A stretch of 64,000 nt of DNA, from positions 19,532,689 through 19,596,688 of the forward strand of contig ML679956.1 in NCBI GenBank assembly GCA_007922225.1, given 5' to 3'. Positions 45,335 through 55,885 of the stretch are shown in pieces; the first letter of the stretch is position 1, and each line of letters begins with the position of its first letter. The notes beneath the pieces are model-generated. The model saw only the letters and a program-made list of their open reading frames with translations, did not search any database and had not been told where the DNA came from. This DNA comes from Emydura subglobosa (Eukaryota; Chordata; Testudines; Chelidae). Both the position numbers and the translations under genes were made by a program.

Positions 45335-46245
45335 AATCAGTGATACATAGATATCATTTGTGAATTTCCTCAGAGATGCTAGGAGGGTATTGAACACCTT
45401 TTTTGTATGATTGTCTATGGTTCCTTCTTTTTAGCTTTTCAGCTGATTGGTTTAGGTAGCATTGGATACCAGTTCATAAGTCTCTCTTGCACTGTTCTGT
45501 TTGTGTGTTTTAGGAATTTGAGAGTAGGTTCTACTTAGATCCATATCAGGTCTCATAAAATGAGTATTAATGATAAAGGGATTATAATCACTGTAGTCTG
45601 TTCCTTCATGATCTTTAACATCTTTTCTCTCATTGGCTGGGGGGAAGGGCATAAAGCAGGTCTTGTACCCTACTTCTGAGATAACAAGGCCATAGCCTCC
45701 ACTTTTTAGTGTGTTTTTATCCCATAGTACTACTTTTGGTTTTCCAACTGGAGTTGAATGGCAAGAGGTGCCATCAGGAGGCTTCCAGTCTGGCTTGTGA
45801 TGCACTAAAAGGCTAGTGAACCTAGATTACATACACTTAGAACCAAGGGTATCTTGGAGAGCCAGTTGTGGCTGACTTTCCTTCTTGTTATAGAACTCTA
45901 AGGAATAGACTGAGACACGCTGCCTAAGGCATGCTTCTCTAAACTGTGCTGAAGGCTTTCTGCCTTCTTAGTAAATACATACATTCCATGCTGGAAATTG
46001 GGGATGGTGATGTAGCAGCTCAATTGTCCATAACATAAGACAGGTCATACTCCACATTTCCGCTTTGGGTCACATCCTTCTTGAGTCATAGGAGTCCAGA
46101 AAATGCTCCTAGATAGGTAGTTTCTCTGTTCAGATGTACACAATGGCCTCCCAGCTGAGCCAAGAATTGCATGATAAGAATCTGCAGCCAATATTCTCAA
46201 GGCTGTGCTGTGTCCAATTTTAGTCTGAGTCATGATCTCCTTCTC
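45335..46245 (-). pseudogene. Decayed intronless coding stretch, probable retrocopy of an unidentified host gene
   Basis: On the minus strand, protein-like blocks follow one another without intron-like gaps. First, 46,233-46,045: MTQTKIGHSTALRILA, then SAGRPLCTSEQRNYL and IFWTPMTQEGCDPKRKCG. Then at about 46,030-45,915 in a shifted frame: YVFTKKAESLQHSLEKHALG. Then 45,805-45,452: HHKPDWKPPDGTSCHSTPVG, KPKVVLWDKNTLKSGGYGLV, then DYSDYNPFIINTHFMRPDMD. Then after another shift near 45,455: SAEKLKRRNHRQSYKKGVQY. The composition is protein-like and hydrophilic, with many Lys, Tyr, Pro and Asp and no low complexity. The long frame lies in a region with no recognised repeat. I cannot name the parent gene. 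At least two frameshifts and a stop make it non-functional. No poly-A tail or target-site duplication was found, so 'retrocopy' is inferred from the lack of introns. Alternatives are an unrecognised transposon ORF or a real exon misread. Confidence 0.4.
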
Positions 46246-47085
46246 CTGTCTGTGGGTTGGGCAGGAGTACTCCCCCAGCTGTCAAGTCCTTTACTATGAA
46301 GCTAGCCTAACTTTAGACTGAGTAATGTAGACCTTTCAGAACCTTAGATGTGGAATTGATAGAAAATTCCCACTCACCTTAATCACACCCCCATGAATCA
46401 GGTGAGGAAGTATTATACAGTTTTTCAACTTTGCAAAAAATTATTTTTAAGTTCCATTTTCTAAAAACATAAGCCTTTGTGAAAGTAGAACCCCATTTGT
46501 GCTTAATTATGAGAATCTTGGTTGAGACTCGGAGTATCTGACTCAAAGTTTCACCTTTAGTGGTTTCTCCTTCTTCTCTTTTGAGGAATTATAAGGGAGA
46601 CTCTCAGGAGAGAGTGACAAATAAATAGACTGATATCAGAAAGGTCTCTGGAGCTGGCACCATTCATGACACTGAGGCCTTGCAGGTAAACAGCTTGCGG
46701 GAGAGTGAGAGTGGGGTTCTTTGCAGCTTTTTTAACCATTTCGGCATGGATCTTGCTGATGTGTGGGCTGGAAGCAGGAATTTCTTCCTCCTGGCTGCTA
46801 TAGGGGTGGTGGTGGTGGTGGTGGTGGGGGGATTGGCATATCTTTCCCCAAGATTCAGGAGGTACCTGTGAAACTTTCCTGCTGGCTCTCCAAGTTGTGG
46901 GAATATGGATCTGTGCCAAAGGGCCCTCCTAGAACATGCCACCTCGTGGCACTGCAGGGATGCCACCCTCAATTTCCTCTTGCTTTTTCCAAATAACTTT
47001 TTTGCAGCCCACAGTATTTAAAGTAATATTCCATTTCTAAGGTCCAAATTATCAAGTCCAAATAAAAATACAGTCTCGTTTTGGC
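46246..47085. other. Unassigned stretch with (GGT)n
   Basis: A (GGT)8 run is at 46,805-46,829, giving poly-Val, poly-Gly, poly-His or poly-Thr in open frames on both strands (46,557-46,996). These frames are not genes. The surrounding GC-richer sequence (46,860-46,990) was not recognised. Confidence 0.4.
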
Positions 47086-47415
47086 CCCTAAGACACAAAC
47101 TCTCCAGGGTAAGGGATTCCACAGCCCTCCTTCACAGGGCTGTGCAAAGGCTTAAGTCAGCTTCCTCAGCCCAGCAATAGCTGGCTTTTTAGACCTGCTT
47201 CATGGAGCCTCTCTCCCAGAATCAGCTAGCTGGTGTATTTTTATCCCTTTTAGGGGATAGCTACCTGATTTACACCTGGACCCCATTTCCCAGCTTGTCT
47301 GCTGCTCCCTGAAACACCTATTCCCTTAAAGGGGCCATATCATGGAACAGGGTGGCTGGCTCTGATCCCTACTACTCCTTAAAGGGGGCAGACCACCCTG
47401 TTACAGGATCCCATG
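47086..47415. repeat. LTR-like GC-richer repeat
   Basis: 'cttaaaggggccatatcatg', 'tactccttaaagggggcaga' and 'ccaccctgttacagg' resemble the end of turtle LTR-type repeats ('cccttaaaggggcaggccaccctgttaca'). No TG..CA pair or duplication was identified. Confidence 0.35.
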
Positions 47416-49816
47416 CCTTGGGGAGAAGCGGGGTGGCTTTGAGAAACTTATCCTCAGTTTCATATTATTGATTTTAGCTTGCCCTTAGCGAAGGGACCCT
47501 TCTTTGAGCCTGCTTAACTGACTCAGCACAGATCTTGCCCACACATCAGCTTGAAGCCAGGTAACACAGTAGCCTGCTCAACCACGGTGATATGGGCTTT
47601 ACCCACATACTGGCTTGGAGCTGAATTCCTTCCGAATGCTGTGTCTCTGGCAGACAGGTGCTTTCCTTCAGACCCTCCACAAAAAGGGTCTCCACATTTC
47701 CACATTCTCCACATTTTTGAGGCAGAATGGTAGAGAATGGATAAACTGTATTATTAATATCACATTATTTTAAGGCTTATAAAAGAGAACATTTGAATTG
47801 TCATTTTAAATCAGCCCTTGATCCAATGTAAAGATCTTAATGTGCTCTCTAGATGTGTATCTGCACTGAATTTAACAGTAATTTGGCATTCTCTTCCACA
47901 AAATGTAGTGAGATAGTTAGTTAGCATGATATGTCCAAGGAAATATATTGTGTTGCAGTGATAGAGACAGTTCCCTGTGGGGATTGCACTGTCAGTTGAC
48001 TTGATTCTTCTTGATAAATTGACTGTGTCTCCTTTATGTTGAAGAAGCAAAGATGTGAGAAAGAAGCTCATGATATGATTGCTAGGAAGTAGGGAGAATA
48101 TCACTAGCACATGAGCGGACCCTGAAACATACTTTTATTACGTTTTTCTTCATATTCTTTTGAAAATGCATTCTATTGCATAATAGACCTAATTGGGAAT
48201 TATATATACACTATAAATCTATTGCAACATTTTTGAGTTTTCAAATATAAAACAGTTACACTTTTTACCTTTTTATTGCCAAAATTTGATTCATATGTAC
48301 ATTTTGATGAAATCCTTCAGGCTAGTAAACCAGTGTTCTTAAAATCTCTCATAGACGAAGTGATACATTATTAATGCCTTACTGTAACGGAAAATATTTA
48401 GTCTAAGCTGCCTTTACAGTTTAGTTGAGAAAAATGTCATTTCAGACTGTCAAATGCATTCTAACTGCATGTTCATTAAACAATGTAAAGTCTTTCTGTA
48501 GAATAGGTATTTTAATCAAACATAACAATTCTTTAGGCCTTGTTATCTTAAAAATGGTAGAGAGAAAGTATCACTGCTGATTTCATATGTACCGCTGAAA
48601 AATGCTATCTTTAGAAGGGCATTAGCACTTCTGCACCTCCTTGAGTTGCTACCTCTGTATATCAGAAATAACTCTAGCTAGTGGAAGGTGAAGATGGAAT
48701 AGAAGGAAAGTGCTTCTTGTAAATATGAGCCAGTGAGATAATAGGATTAAAATAATTTACTAAATCCTTTTTCCTTCCCAAGGAAGGACAGTGTTGTTCT
48801 AAACTGTTTCATGTATTTTTTCAGTTGAGACTTAGAGAAACAGTTATGGGCCGTGCATGCTCCTTTTCTCAACTGCTGGTTTAAAATGCATTCAATACAC
48901 ATTTTAAACTCTGTTTTAGAATTGTAATGTTTGTTCATGCAACATTTAAAAAAAATGCACCAATATCCTTACAACAATACTGGAAAACCGGAAGCTATTT
49001 ACTGTCAGTATATTTAAAAAAAAAAAAAATCCTCTGACACTAAAATTGTATAAGACTTATATCCTCACATATTTTACCCCAAAATATATCTTTAGTATAA
49101 TGAAACTCAGAAGGTTTCTTGTACACAAGGTTAATAGTAGATAAACAATGGTGGTGAATAACTTAAAACAGTCACATTTAACAGTTATACTAAGAACTTT
49201 CAGGCAAATAAACAAAAACATAAAATGATGTTTTGCTTCTCTAACTTCTTCCAGCTGTGGATTTCATAGCATTCTGTAAATGTTAGGCCACATTTTCATA
49301 ACATGGCCTCACTAGAGCATGCACAGTATCATATGTACGGTCATTTGTGTCAGTACTTTTTCTGTACTATCTGTCATACGCACACCTAATAGAATTTAGA
49401 CATCCTATTCTGTTTTCACCTGAAATCAAAGTTAAAAGGAAAAGAGAAAAAAAGGCAAGAAACTGTCATCAGTAAATGACAAACAGTTAAGAGGAAACAC
49501 AAACTGAGCAAGCCCAATGCATACACTAACTAACACTTTTCATTCTCCATTTTAAGCCACTGCCTTTAGATATTAAAGGTGATGGTTCATTTTTTGGACT
49601 TATGCTCTTTTCTAAAATATCTGTTGTACCTTAACCCCCTCAGACAGTGTCAACCACTTTTACACTGAAAATATTCAGCTGTATATGTCTGCCATGAAAC
49701 ACCTTTAATGATTGAGTGTCTTTACCTTCCTTGATCAAGTAAATCTGTGGCTTCACCTCAACTGCATTTTACATAAAGTTTTCAAAGAATTACTCCTCTT
49801 GGACAAAAGGAGGGTC
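47416..49816. other. Unassigned AT-rich, repeat-poor stretch
   Basis: About 2.4 kb without a recognised repeat, apart from an A run at 49,015-49,029. Opposed 60-codon frames at 47,523-47,733 are chance. The lack of repeats is compatible with conserved non-coding DNA, but this needs cross-species comparison. Confidence 0.35.
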
Positions 49817-49819
49817 TAA

Positions 49820-50111
49820 GCCCTGGTCCACATACCTGGCGATTCAGCGGCAGTCGACGGGAGTTACGCAAACTACACAGAGTAGCTTGTGTAACTCACG
49901 TCCACTGCTCTGCTTCCCTTCTGCGCGCTGTCTACACTGCGCTGCGCCAACATGAACAGCGTTCCCGTTGACACAGTGCTACGCGGTTTGAGGGGGTGGT
50001 TTTACTCATTCGACTTTCTGATCGATTGAGCGGGTCTACACTGACCGTTCAATCGATCCAGAAAGATTGATCTGCAGCGGTGAATTTGCTGGCGTCAGTA
50101 TAGACATGGCC
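49820..50111 (+). mobile_element. Harbinger-like MITE, full length, with TAA target-site duplication
   Basis: It is bounded by TAA on both sides (49,817-49,819 and 50,112-50,114). The left end GCCCTGGTCCACATACC and right end TATAGACATGGCC are imperfect inverted repeats (GGCCATGTCTATA in reverse). Internal direct matches to the 19.3-kb copy ('gagttacgca', 'gcgggtctacactga', 'cgatccagaaagat') establish the family. A 3-bp TWA duplication is the PIF/Harbinger hallmark. There is no coding capacity. It keeps many CpG sites ('cagtcgacggg', 'tgcgcgctg', 'tgctacgcgg'), unlike its surroundings. Confidence 0.85.
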
Positions 50112-50114
50112 TAA

Positions 50115-51190
50115 GGATGCTATCTGTCTCACTCAGTGACTGCCATTCCATTTCCTTCATGATCTTATAAGCATCTCTTGTTATCCAGAATTTTTTCCAC
50201 TTTCCTACCATGTATTCTGTGTCGGTAGCTGTGCATATCTCCCCCAATGCAACATTGCCCAGGAGTACTGTTGTTTCTTTTATCTGTTCTAAAATCCCAA
50301 TTCATGTTTCCACCTCCTGTCAACTTGACTATAGCAAGTCTCCTCTTGAAGGACCCTCCAAATCCCAACCCTTCACATGCTGGCATGTGCAGAAAGCTTA
50401 ATTTCTCACAAAAAAAAGTCTGACTACTACTTTTTAAGCATTTCCACTGACTGCATGCATTCCAGAATCCAGTTCAAAACTATCTGTCTCTATGCAGCTC
50501 TTTTAGTACCTGCCTCCTCTCTGTCCCTTGATGTAATCTGTTTGTGTAAGAGCTTCTACTTTGCTGCTTCTGCTATCTAAAGCCATTTTTCCTTTCTCAT
50601 CAATGCTTCGCTATTTTAAAATCTCATCTAAAAATGTAGCATTTCTCCTTTAGCTAAATCTCTTTAAATTTTCTCCCTGCTGTTTATTTTTTTTATTTAA
50701 TTGTGTAAATGTAAGAACTCTATGATGTATATGTTGCACAAAGGTGCTATATCAAAGTTGTACAATCGTGTATTATTTTTTTTCCACGTTTCAGAGGCAA
50801 TGGAATTCATTGTTATGTTTAAAAAAAATGTACTAAAGACTTAGCTTTGACCTCTGCTTTGTTGGTGTGTGACTTGTAAAACTAACTGCTGGGCCTGCAG
50901 GCATGTGCCTCCAATGATTTTAAAGATAGATAGTGACACATGTCCTCATATCAGAACTCAGCTTTAACAAATTATCGAAGAGGCAACTGAGCTCTATCCT
51001 GCCATGTAGAATAGTTACATTTGGGGAATGTTGGACATTTAGAATGGTGCTGTATAGCACAATAGACTCTCTTTCTCTCTCACATACCTTGTGGCTAGTT
51101 GAGGGATTATTGATAACTGATTGTGCTACACTATGCTCTTACCAATCTATGAAATCACATCAGCCATAGTAATTCAATTTTCACTCTCCA
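50115..51190. other. Unassigned stretch
   Basis: No gene or repeat family was recognised. The opposed open frames around 50,165-50,401 and the frame 50,933-51,169 have no signature. Confidence 0.35.
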
Positions 51191-51194
51191 GGTT

Positions 51195-51790
51195 CCCTCC
51201 AAGACCTCTTTCCACTTGGTTTCTCAAGAAGTCAGTTAGACTACAGACTTTGTCACTCAGATATCTTTATTTGGCATACGGCAATGCTATGCTGAGTTGA
51301 TCAGTCTCAAATGCAGGGGGAATGAAAGCAGGGAGGGTATATCACAACTCCAAAGTTGCACAGAAACCGTCTCCCTTTATATACATTATATGTATGTCTT
51401 ATTGCATTTACTATACAATGCATCACACATTTTTGGATTGGCTTGATTATTTTGTTGGACCCAATCCCTCTGCAACATGTGCTGTCCATGCACTGTCCAT
51501 GGTTTGATTTCCTCTTTACCTCATCTCTACATTCCTAACTTATTTTGTTCCTTGTTATCTAGTTCATAATAAATAGTTCCCTGGGTGTTCTCCCTCTTTT
51601 CTTAGTTGGCTCAGATATTTTGTCTTTCTACCCTAATGACCTATTTACATATCTTTTTCAGCACAAACATTCTGTTTTCAACCTGATTCATTTACATTCC
51701 TAATTCTATCTTCCAAAATATAAGGCCTCCCTCCCTGTGTTAATTATTCATGTCAGACCAGGCCTCAGCTACAGGATGAAGAGAAAGTTC
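51195..51790 (-). mobile_element. Probable solo LTR of an endogenous retrovirus-like element
   Basis: On the minus strand a TATA box (TGTATATAAAGGGAG, near 51,384-51,370) lies about 105 bases upstream of a polyadenylation signal (AATAAA within CCAAATAAAGAT, near 51,273-51,262), the spacing expected of U3-R in a retroviral LTR. The upstream part contains direct repeats of 'atgcact/gtccatg' type. There is no internal coding region next to it, so a solo LTR is the simplest reading. Boundaries and duplications were not found. Open frames at 51,307-51,538 fall inside it. Confidence 0.45.
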
Positions 51791-53690
51791 AGTTGTGGTG
51801 GTTAGCAGAAGCATCAGTGTCGTCAGAATGAAGGGATGTATTTTTCCTATTTCCAGATGTCTGTAGAGAACGCAAAAAAAATAAGAGGGTAGGATTCTCT
51901 GTTTTGCTACGACCACTTTGCACTGCTCACAGCACAAAATTATTTTTCTATTTATTTATTTAGGAAGTTTTAACATGTTTATAAATTCTTGCCCTGTAAA
52001 TAGTAGCTACACAGCTATTTATTGGTAGCTTCTCATTGGGGAAAAAATTAGCCCAGCCGCAGAGGAATGGTTAAGAAATATATGGGAAGTTGTGTTATGG
52101 AAAAATTAACCCGACATTAGACAGAGGACAGACACTTAGATATTTGGTTACCTTTTATTCAATATTGAAAGTACATTCACCTGCCCGACTCTCCCCCCAT
52201 TTTTTTCAATGTTAACATTTGATGGACATGTCTGATTTATTAAATGTGTATATAGAGATTTCACTCAATTTAATAAGATCACTAGAAATGACATATTATA
52301 GGTGGTGTAATGATGCTCACTCTGCAATATGGTAAAACAGTGTCTGGAGATTCCCACTGGAGAATTCCCCCGGTGTATGGAGAATGCCTGCTGGTATAGA
52401 GCTTTGCTGCCTCCTATACAGCTACAACTCCCATTTTACGTAAGAGAGAAGAGGGGAGGTATGCTGGGGGTAAGTTAGGGACAAGCAGATCTGAGCTCCG
52501 TTATGCATGCTCCTCAGTTGGCAGAAAGGATCTTACCCTGGGCTAGCACCCTAACTTACATGCGCCTGTGTCAAGGAACCACAACTGGTTCCCTACAGCT
52601 GCCCTTCTCCATTATGCCCATACACAGGCACATAATATTTAATCAAAAACTACTGAGAGCGCCTGTATTTCCCATGGCAAATGTAACTTGCATATTGAAG
52701 CTGCCTTACATATTTAAGATTGTTTTTATATATTATTTTGAAGATGAAGGGGAAAAACCAACTAGTCCGTTGACATGTTGGAAATCTGTTTTTATACTGG
52801 CATATGGCACAATAGACCGGATTCAGCATGCTTAAAAAGATTGAGTAACTTGCGGAGAATCTGTTTGACATGTTCTCCTCTTCTAAAAATGAGATTGTTC
52901 CTCAAGTCTTAATCATTATTTTATTGTTTTGATGATATCCAAGGTCTTAAGTTTTGTTTCATGTGTTGACCCTTTTTGATGGTGTTTGAAGATGTGCATC
53001 ACCTTTTTAGTGATTCAGTGATGTGCTAAAGTGTATAAGTTTTTTTTTTTTTTAAATAGGAATACTTATATTTGAATAATGTGGGCATATATTAAACTTT
53101 GGAATTTGCATTATAGGCTTTACATATCATTTTGAATTTTTTCTTTACAATCTTCTTTAATTTGACTGACTTCATATATTTTTGCCATTTAAGCATTCAT
53201 GCTTTTTCCTGATACACTGAACATCAAGAGTTTGTTTTGCAAAATCCATTAGAAAGATTCCAATAGATTTTGCTGACCCCCAACTGTGACGTTGAAGTGG
53301 TTTAACATCAGTCTTTTTGTTTGTTTGTATTTTGTAGAAAAGATGAGCAAACCTACAGTAACAGCAAAGGAAAGTTACAGAAAAAAGCCTGCCTCTACAT
53401 TATTTGTCAGCATAGTATAAAATAAAATTTCATCTATGTATAATGTACGTTCCCCCAAACAAAACATATTACTCAGGAGTGGCAAACCTGTGGTTTTAGG
53501 GCCAAATTCAGTCCTGAATCATCAAAAGAAAGGCTCCATGCCTATTGCCAAATTTCATTTATGCAAAGCCCTCTAAAACTTTCATTTTTGTATATTTATT
53601 GTTTTTTATTTAACTTTATCTAGTATATTTCTGCCTGATATTTCCCACTTTCTTCATGCCCCCAAATCTCTAGCTTGGTGTGATGGGAGA
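51791..53690. other. Mostly unassigned AT-rich stretch
   Basis: An exact 11-bp inverted repeat GTAAGTTAGGG / CCCTAACTTAC (52,470-52,480 and 52,549-52,559) lies in a GC-richer patch, possibly a decayed palindromic element. A poly-T run is at 53,040-53,053. The opposed frames 52,503-52,871 have no signature. Confidence 0.4.
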
Positions 53691-54310
53691 TTGTTTCTCT
53701 AGACCACGGCCCTTAGTGGTCAGAGCACTGGCTAACTGTACCACCTAGTGCTGCAAGTTCAGAAGTTGGCAGTAGGGGAACATGGACCCTCCCATTCCTC
53801 CAGGCCCCATCCTTGGGCCCTGGGGCAGGCAATTCAGGTGTGCAACCCTGACCCAGGGCTGCATCTCCAAGCCTACTCCTTGGGTTACTTCCTACCTACT
53901 GCAGAGGCACAATGAAGGCCTGGTGACAGCCTGCAATGCATCCTCCCAAATGGTGGTCAGAAGATTTCCTTCCCCACTCTCGAACAGATGCTCTGATGTC
54001 TCTTCTGCTGTGACTTGCGGCTCTGACTTGAGGTCTGCTTTAGGGTGGTGTGGGGCTCTTACTGGACTCCTGGAGGAGCTATCAGTTCAGGTCTGCTCTC
54101 TTGCATTGACCACCCTGACTGAGCTGTGGTACTCCTGCACCGTTTTAAGCTCCACCTCCATTGCGAGCATGCCCGGCAGGTATGGCTGGGTGGAGCCTCC
54201 TATGACCAGAGCTTTTCCTTAACCCCTTTGCCCCTAACTCCCCCATCACAGTTGGTGAAAGTTTCTTCTGCAGTTCTGCGTTTCCCAGCCTTACTGCACC
54301 ATGTGAACAG
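53691..54310. repeat. GC-rich LTR-like repeat
   Basis: 'agcctgcaatgcatcctccc', 'gctctgacttgaggtctgct' and 'tggaggagctatcagttcag' resemble a turtle dispersed repeat of LTR type. The plus-strand frame 53,782-54,222 (146 codons) lies entirely inside it, is rich in Ser, Thr and Leu without a domain, and is not called. Boundaries are unknown. Confidence 0.35.
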
Positions 54311-54676
54311 CTTGCATACAAATTGAGCTCAGCTACATTTTTATCTCCATTTCTTTTTTAAATCCAAAGCTGAATATCCGTGTGTCCTCAGGGCCCCCGT
54401 CACGTTAGAGCCTGGCTGTCAGATCCTAAAATACCAGACACATTCTGTGCTATTCCAGCAACTATCATAGAAGGGCAAAGGTAAAATAAATTACAAAGTC
54501 ATCCATATGATTACATTGCTCATATAAACTGTCAAGGCATTATATAAATCTCTGCTTTCACCGTATGTATACTAACAAGAAAGTTGTCTTGTGGCTCAAC
54601 CATAAGAGTGGGAACTGGTCGTTCTGAATTCCATTCCGGGATTTCTCTCAGACCCCCTGTCTGCCAACGGCCATTT
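54311..54676. other. Unassigned stretch with tRNA-like/SINE-like piece
   Basis: 54,586-54,640 ('cttgtggctcaaccataaga', 'ttctgaattccattcc') resembles an A-box/B-box pair of a tRNA-derived SINE head, but it is too decayed to be a tRNA gene. Nothing else was recognised. Confidence 0.3.
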
Positions 54677-54811
54677 GGCCAACATTTTCAAAATTGGTTA
54701 ATGTGCCTCAGCGTTTGGGTCCCCGGCTTGAGCCAGAAGCTCCATCCGCCGCTGAACATCAGACTCAAAACTGAGGCACAAAAATTTTGGCCAGATTTCT
54801 AAATATTGGCC
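54677..54811. mobile_element. Palindromic MITE-like element
   Basis: The left end GGCCAACATTTTCAAAATTGG and right end TTTTGGCCAGATTTCTAAATATTGGCC are inverted partners. The inner words GTGCCTCAG (left) and CTGAGGCAC (right) also pair, so the 135-bp unit can fold nearly end to end. It resembles the piece at 33,285-33,345. Confidence 0.6.
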
Positions 54812-55560
54812 TTCATCTCTCTGTAGTTTCATGGGCTTTTATGTCCCCAAGCATAAAATGTGCATAATAATACTTTAGGGGGTGTTTTATGAGGCTTAAT
54901 TCTTATATGGTGCACTGAGATCCTCACAATCTTGCCAGCTCTCGAGATTTTATCACCAGTAATGCAATATATGGTATCCTCCTTCAGTCTGTCTCCTGGA
55001 ATCATGGGACTATGAAAGACTCAGCTTTCATCTCTTTATATATATATAAAATATGTTTGTAGCCCTCATTATGAAGATTGAAAATAGCTCAAAAACCAGA
55101 AAGCAAGTAAAATGAACAGAAATGTATTATTTTTAATCCAATCTCTTGATTTTGGGGGGGAGGGGGGCTGGATTGCTTGGGGTTTGCATTACTATCTTCA
55201 AATAGCAGGCCTCATGAATTGCAAAGCATTACTTTTATTAAGCTCAGTGAATAACTTGTAGAAAATAAGTTACATGATGAATTTAGCTTTTTTATGCTTA
55301 TAGACTGTCTGAACATGGATTGCAATCTCTTGCATGTGTTCATTGTTCGCATTTACTGAAATTTTCTTACAAGAGCACTTTATGACATGATCATGAAAAG
55401 TCAGCCTACATATTTGATAAACATGATTTAACATTTGAACTGTGTTGGATGGTTCTGAGTGGTCACATTATCAATTCCCCGTATCACCAGACTGTTGCTT
55501 CTTCCTGGCTCTGAAGCATGAGCTGCCACATCCAGTCACAGTCAAGGAGGTTGATTTTCA
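54812..55560. other. Unassigned AT-rich stretch
   Basis: A TA run is at 55,039-55,054 and a G7AG6 run near 55,154-55,168. No gene. Confidence 0.35.
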
Positions 55561-55589
55561 TAACAGAGGTTAAACAAACAAACAAACAA

Positions 55590-55885
55590 ATAGAACACAG
55601 TCTTAACTCAATCCTTGGGGACAGCCATCAGTGGCCTCTGGCAGCCTTCTAGCCTCAGACATATCTGCTCCCCGTCTTGCTCCAGGGACCCACCACAGGA
55701 GCTAGCTCCACTCCAGTGTGTCTCTCCCTTTCCAGGGCTCAGCCTGTCTCAGACCTTTCTCCCCAGCTGCCTACTAGAAGCACTTTATAGGCCCAGGGGT
55801 AGCCCCAGCCTTCTTTAATTAGCTGGGATTGGGTTCACCTGCTAGTCTATCCACAGGGACTAGCTACCCTGTGATACCTTATACC
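55590..55885. repeat. GC-richer LTR-like repeat
   Basis: 'cagtggcctctggcagcctt', 'cagctgcctactagaagcac' and 'ttaattagctgggattgggt' resemble the 3' part of turtle LTR-type repeats. An (AAAC)4 run precedes it (55,572-55,589). The frame 55,615-55,818 is not a gene. Confidence 0.35.

Noticed and set aside
46557..46996. Open frames with His, Thr, Val or Gly runs
   Set aside because: They are made by the (GGT)n run at 46,805-46,829.
53782..54222. 146-codon plus-strand frame
   Set aside because: It lies inside an LTR-like GC-rich repeat and has no domain.
54586..54640. Possible tRNA gene (A-box/B-box-like words)
   Set aside because: No cloverleaf can be drawn; it fits a decayed SINE head better.
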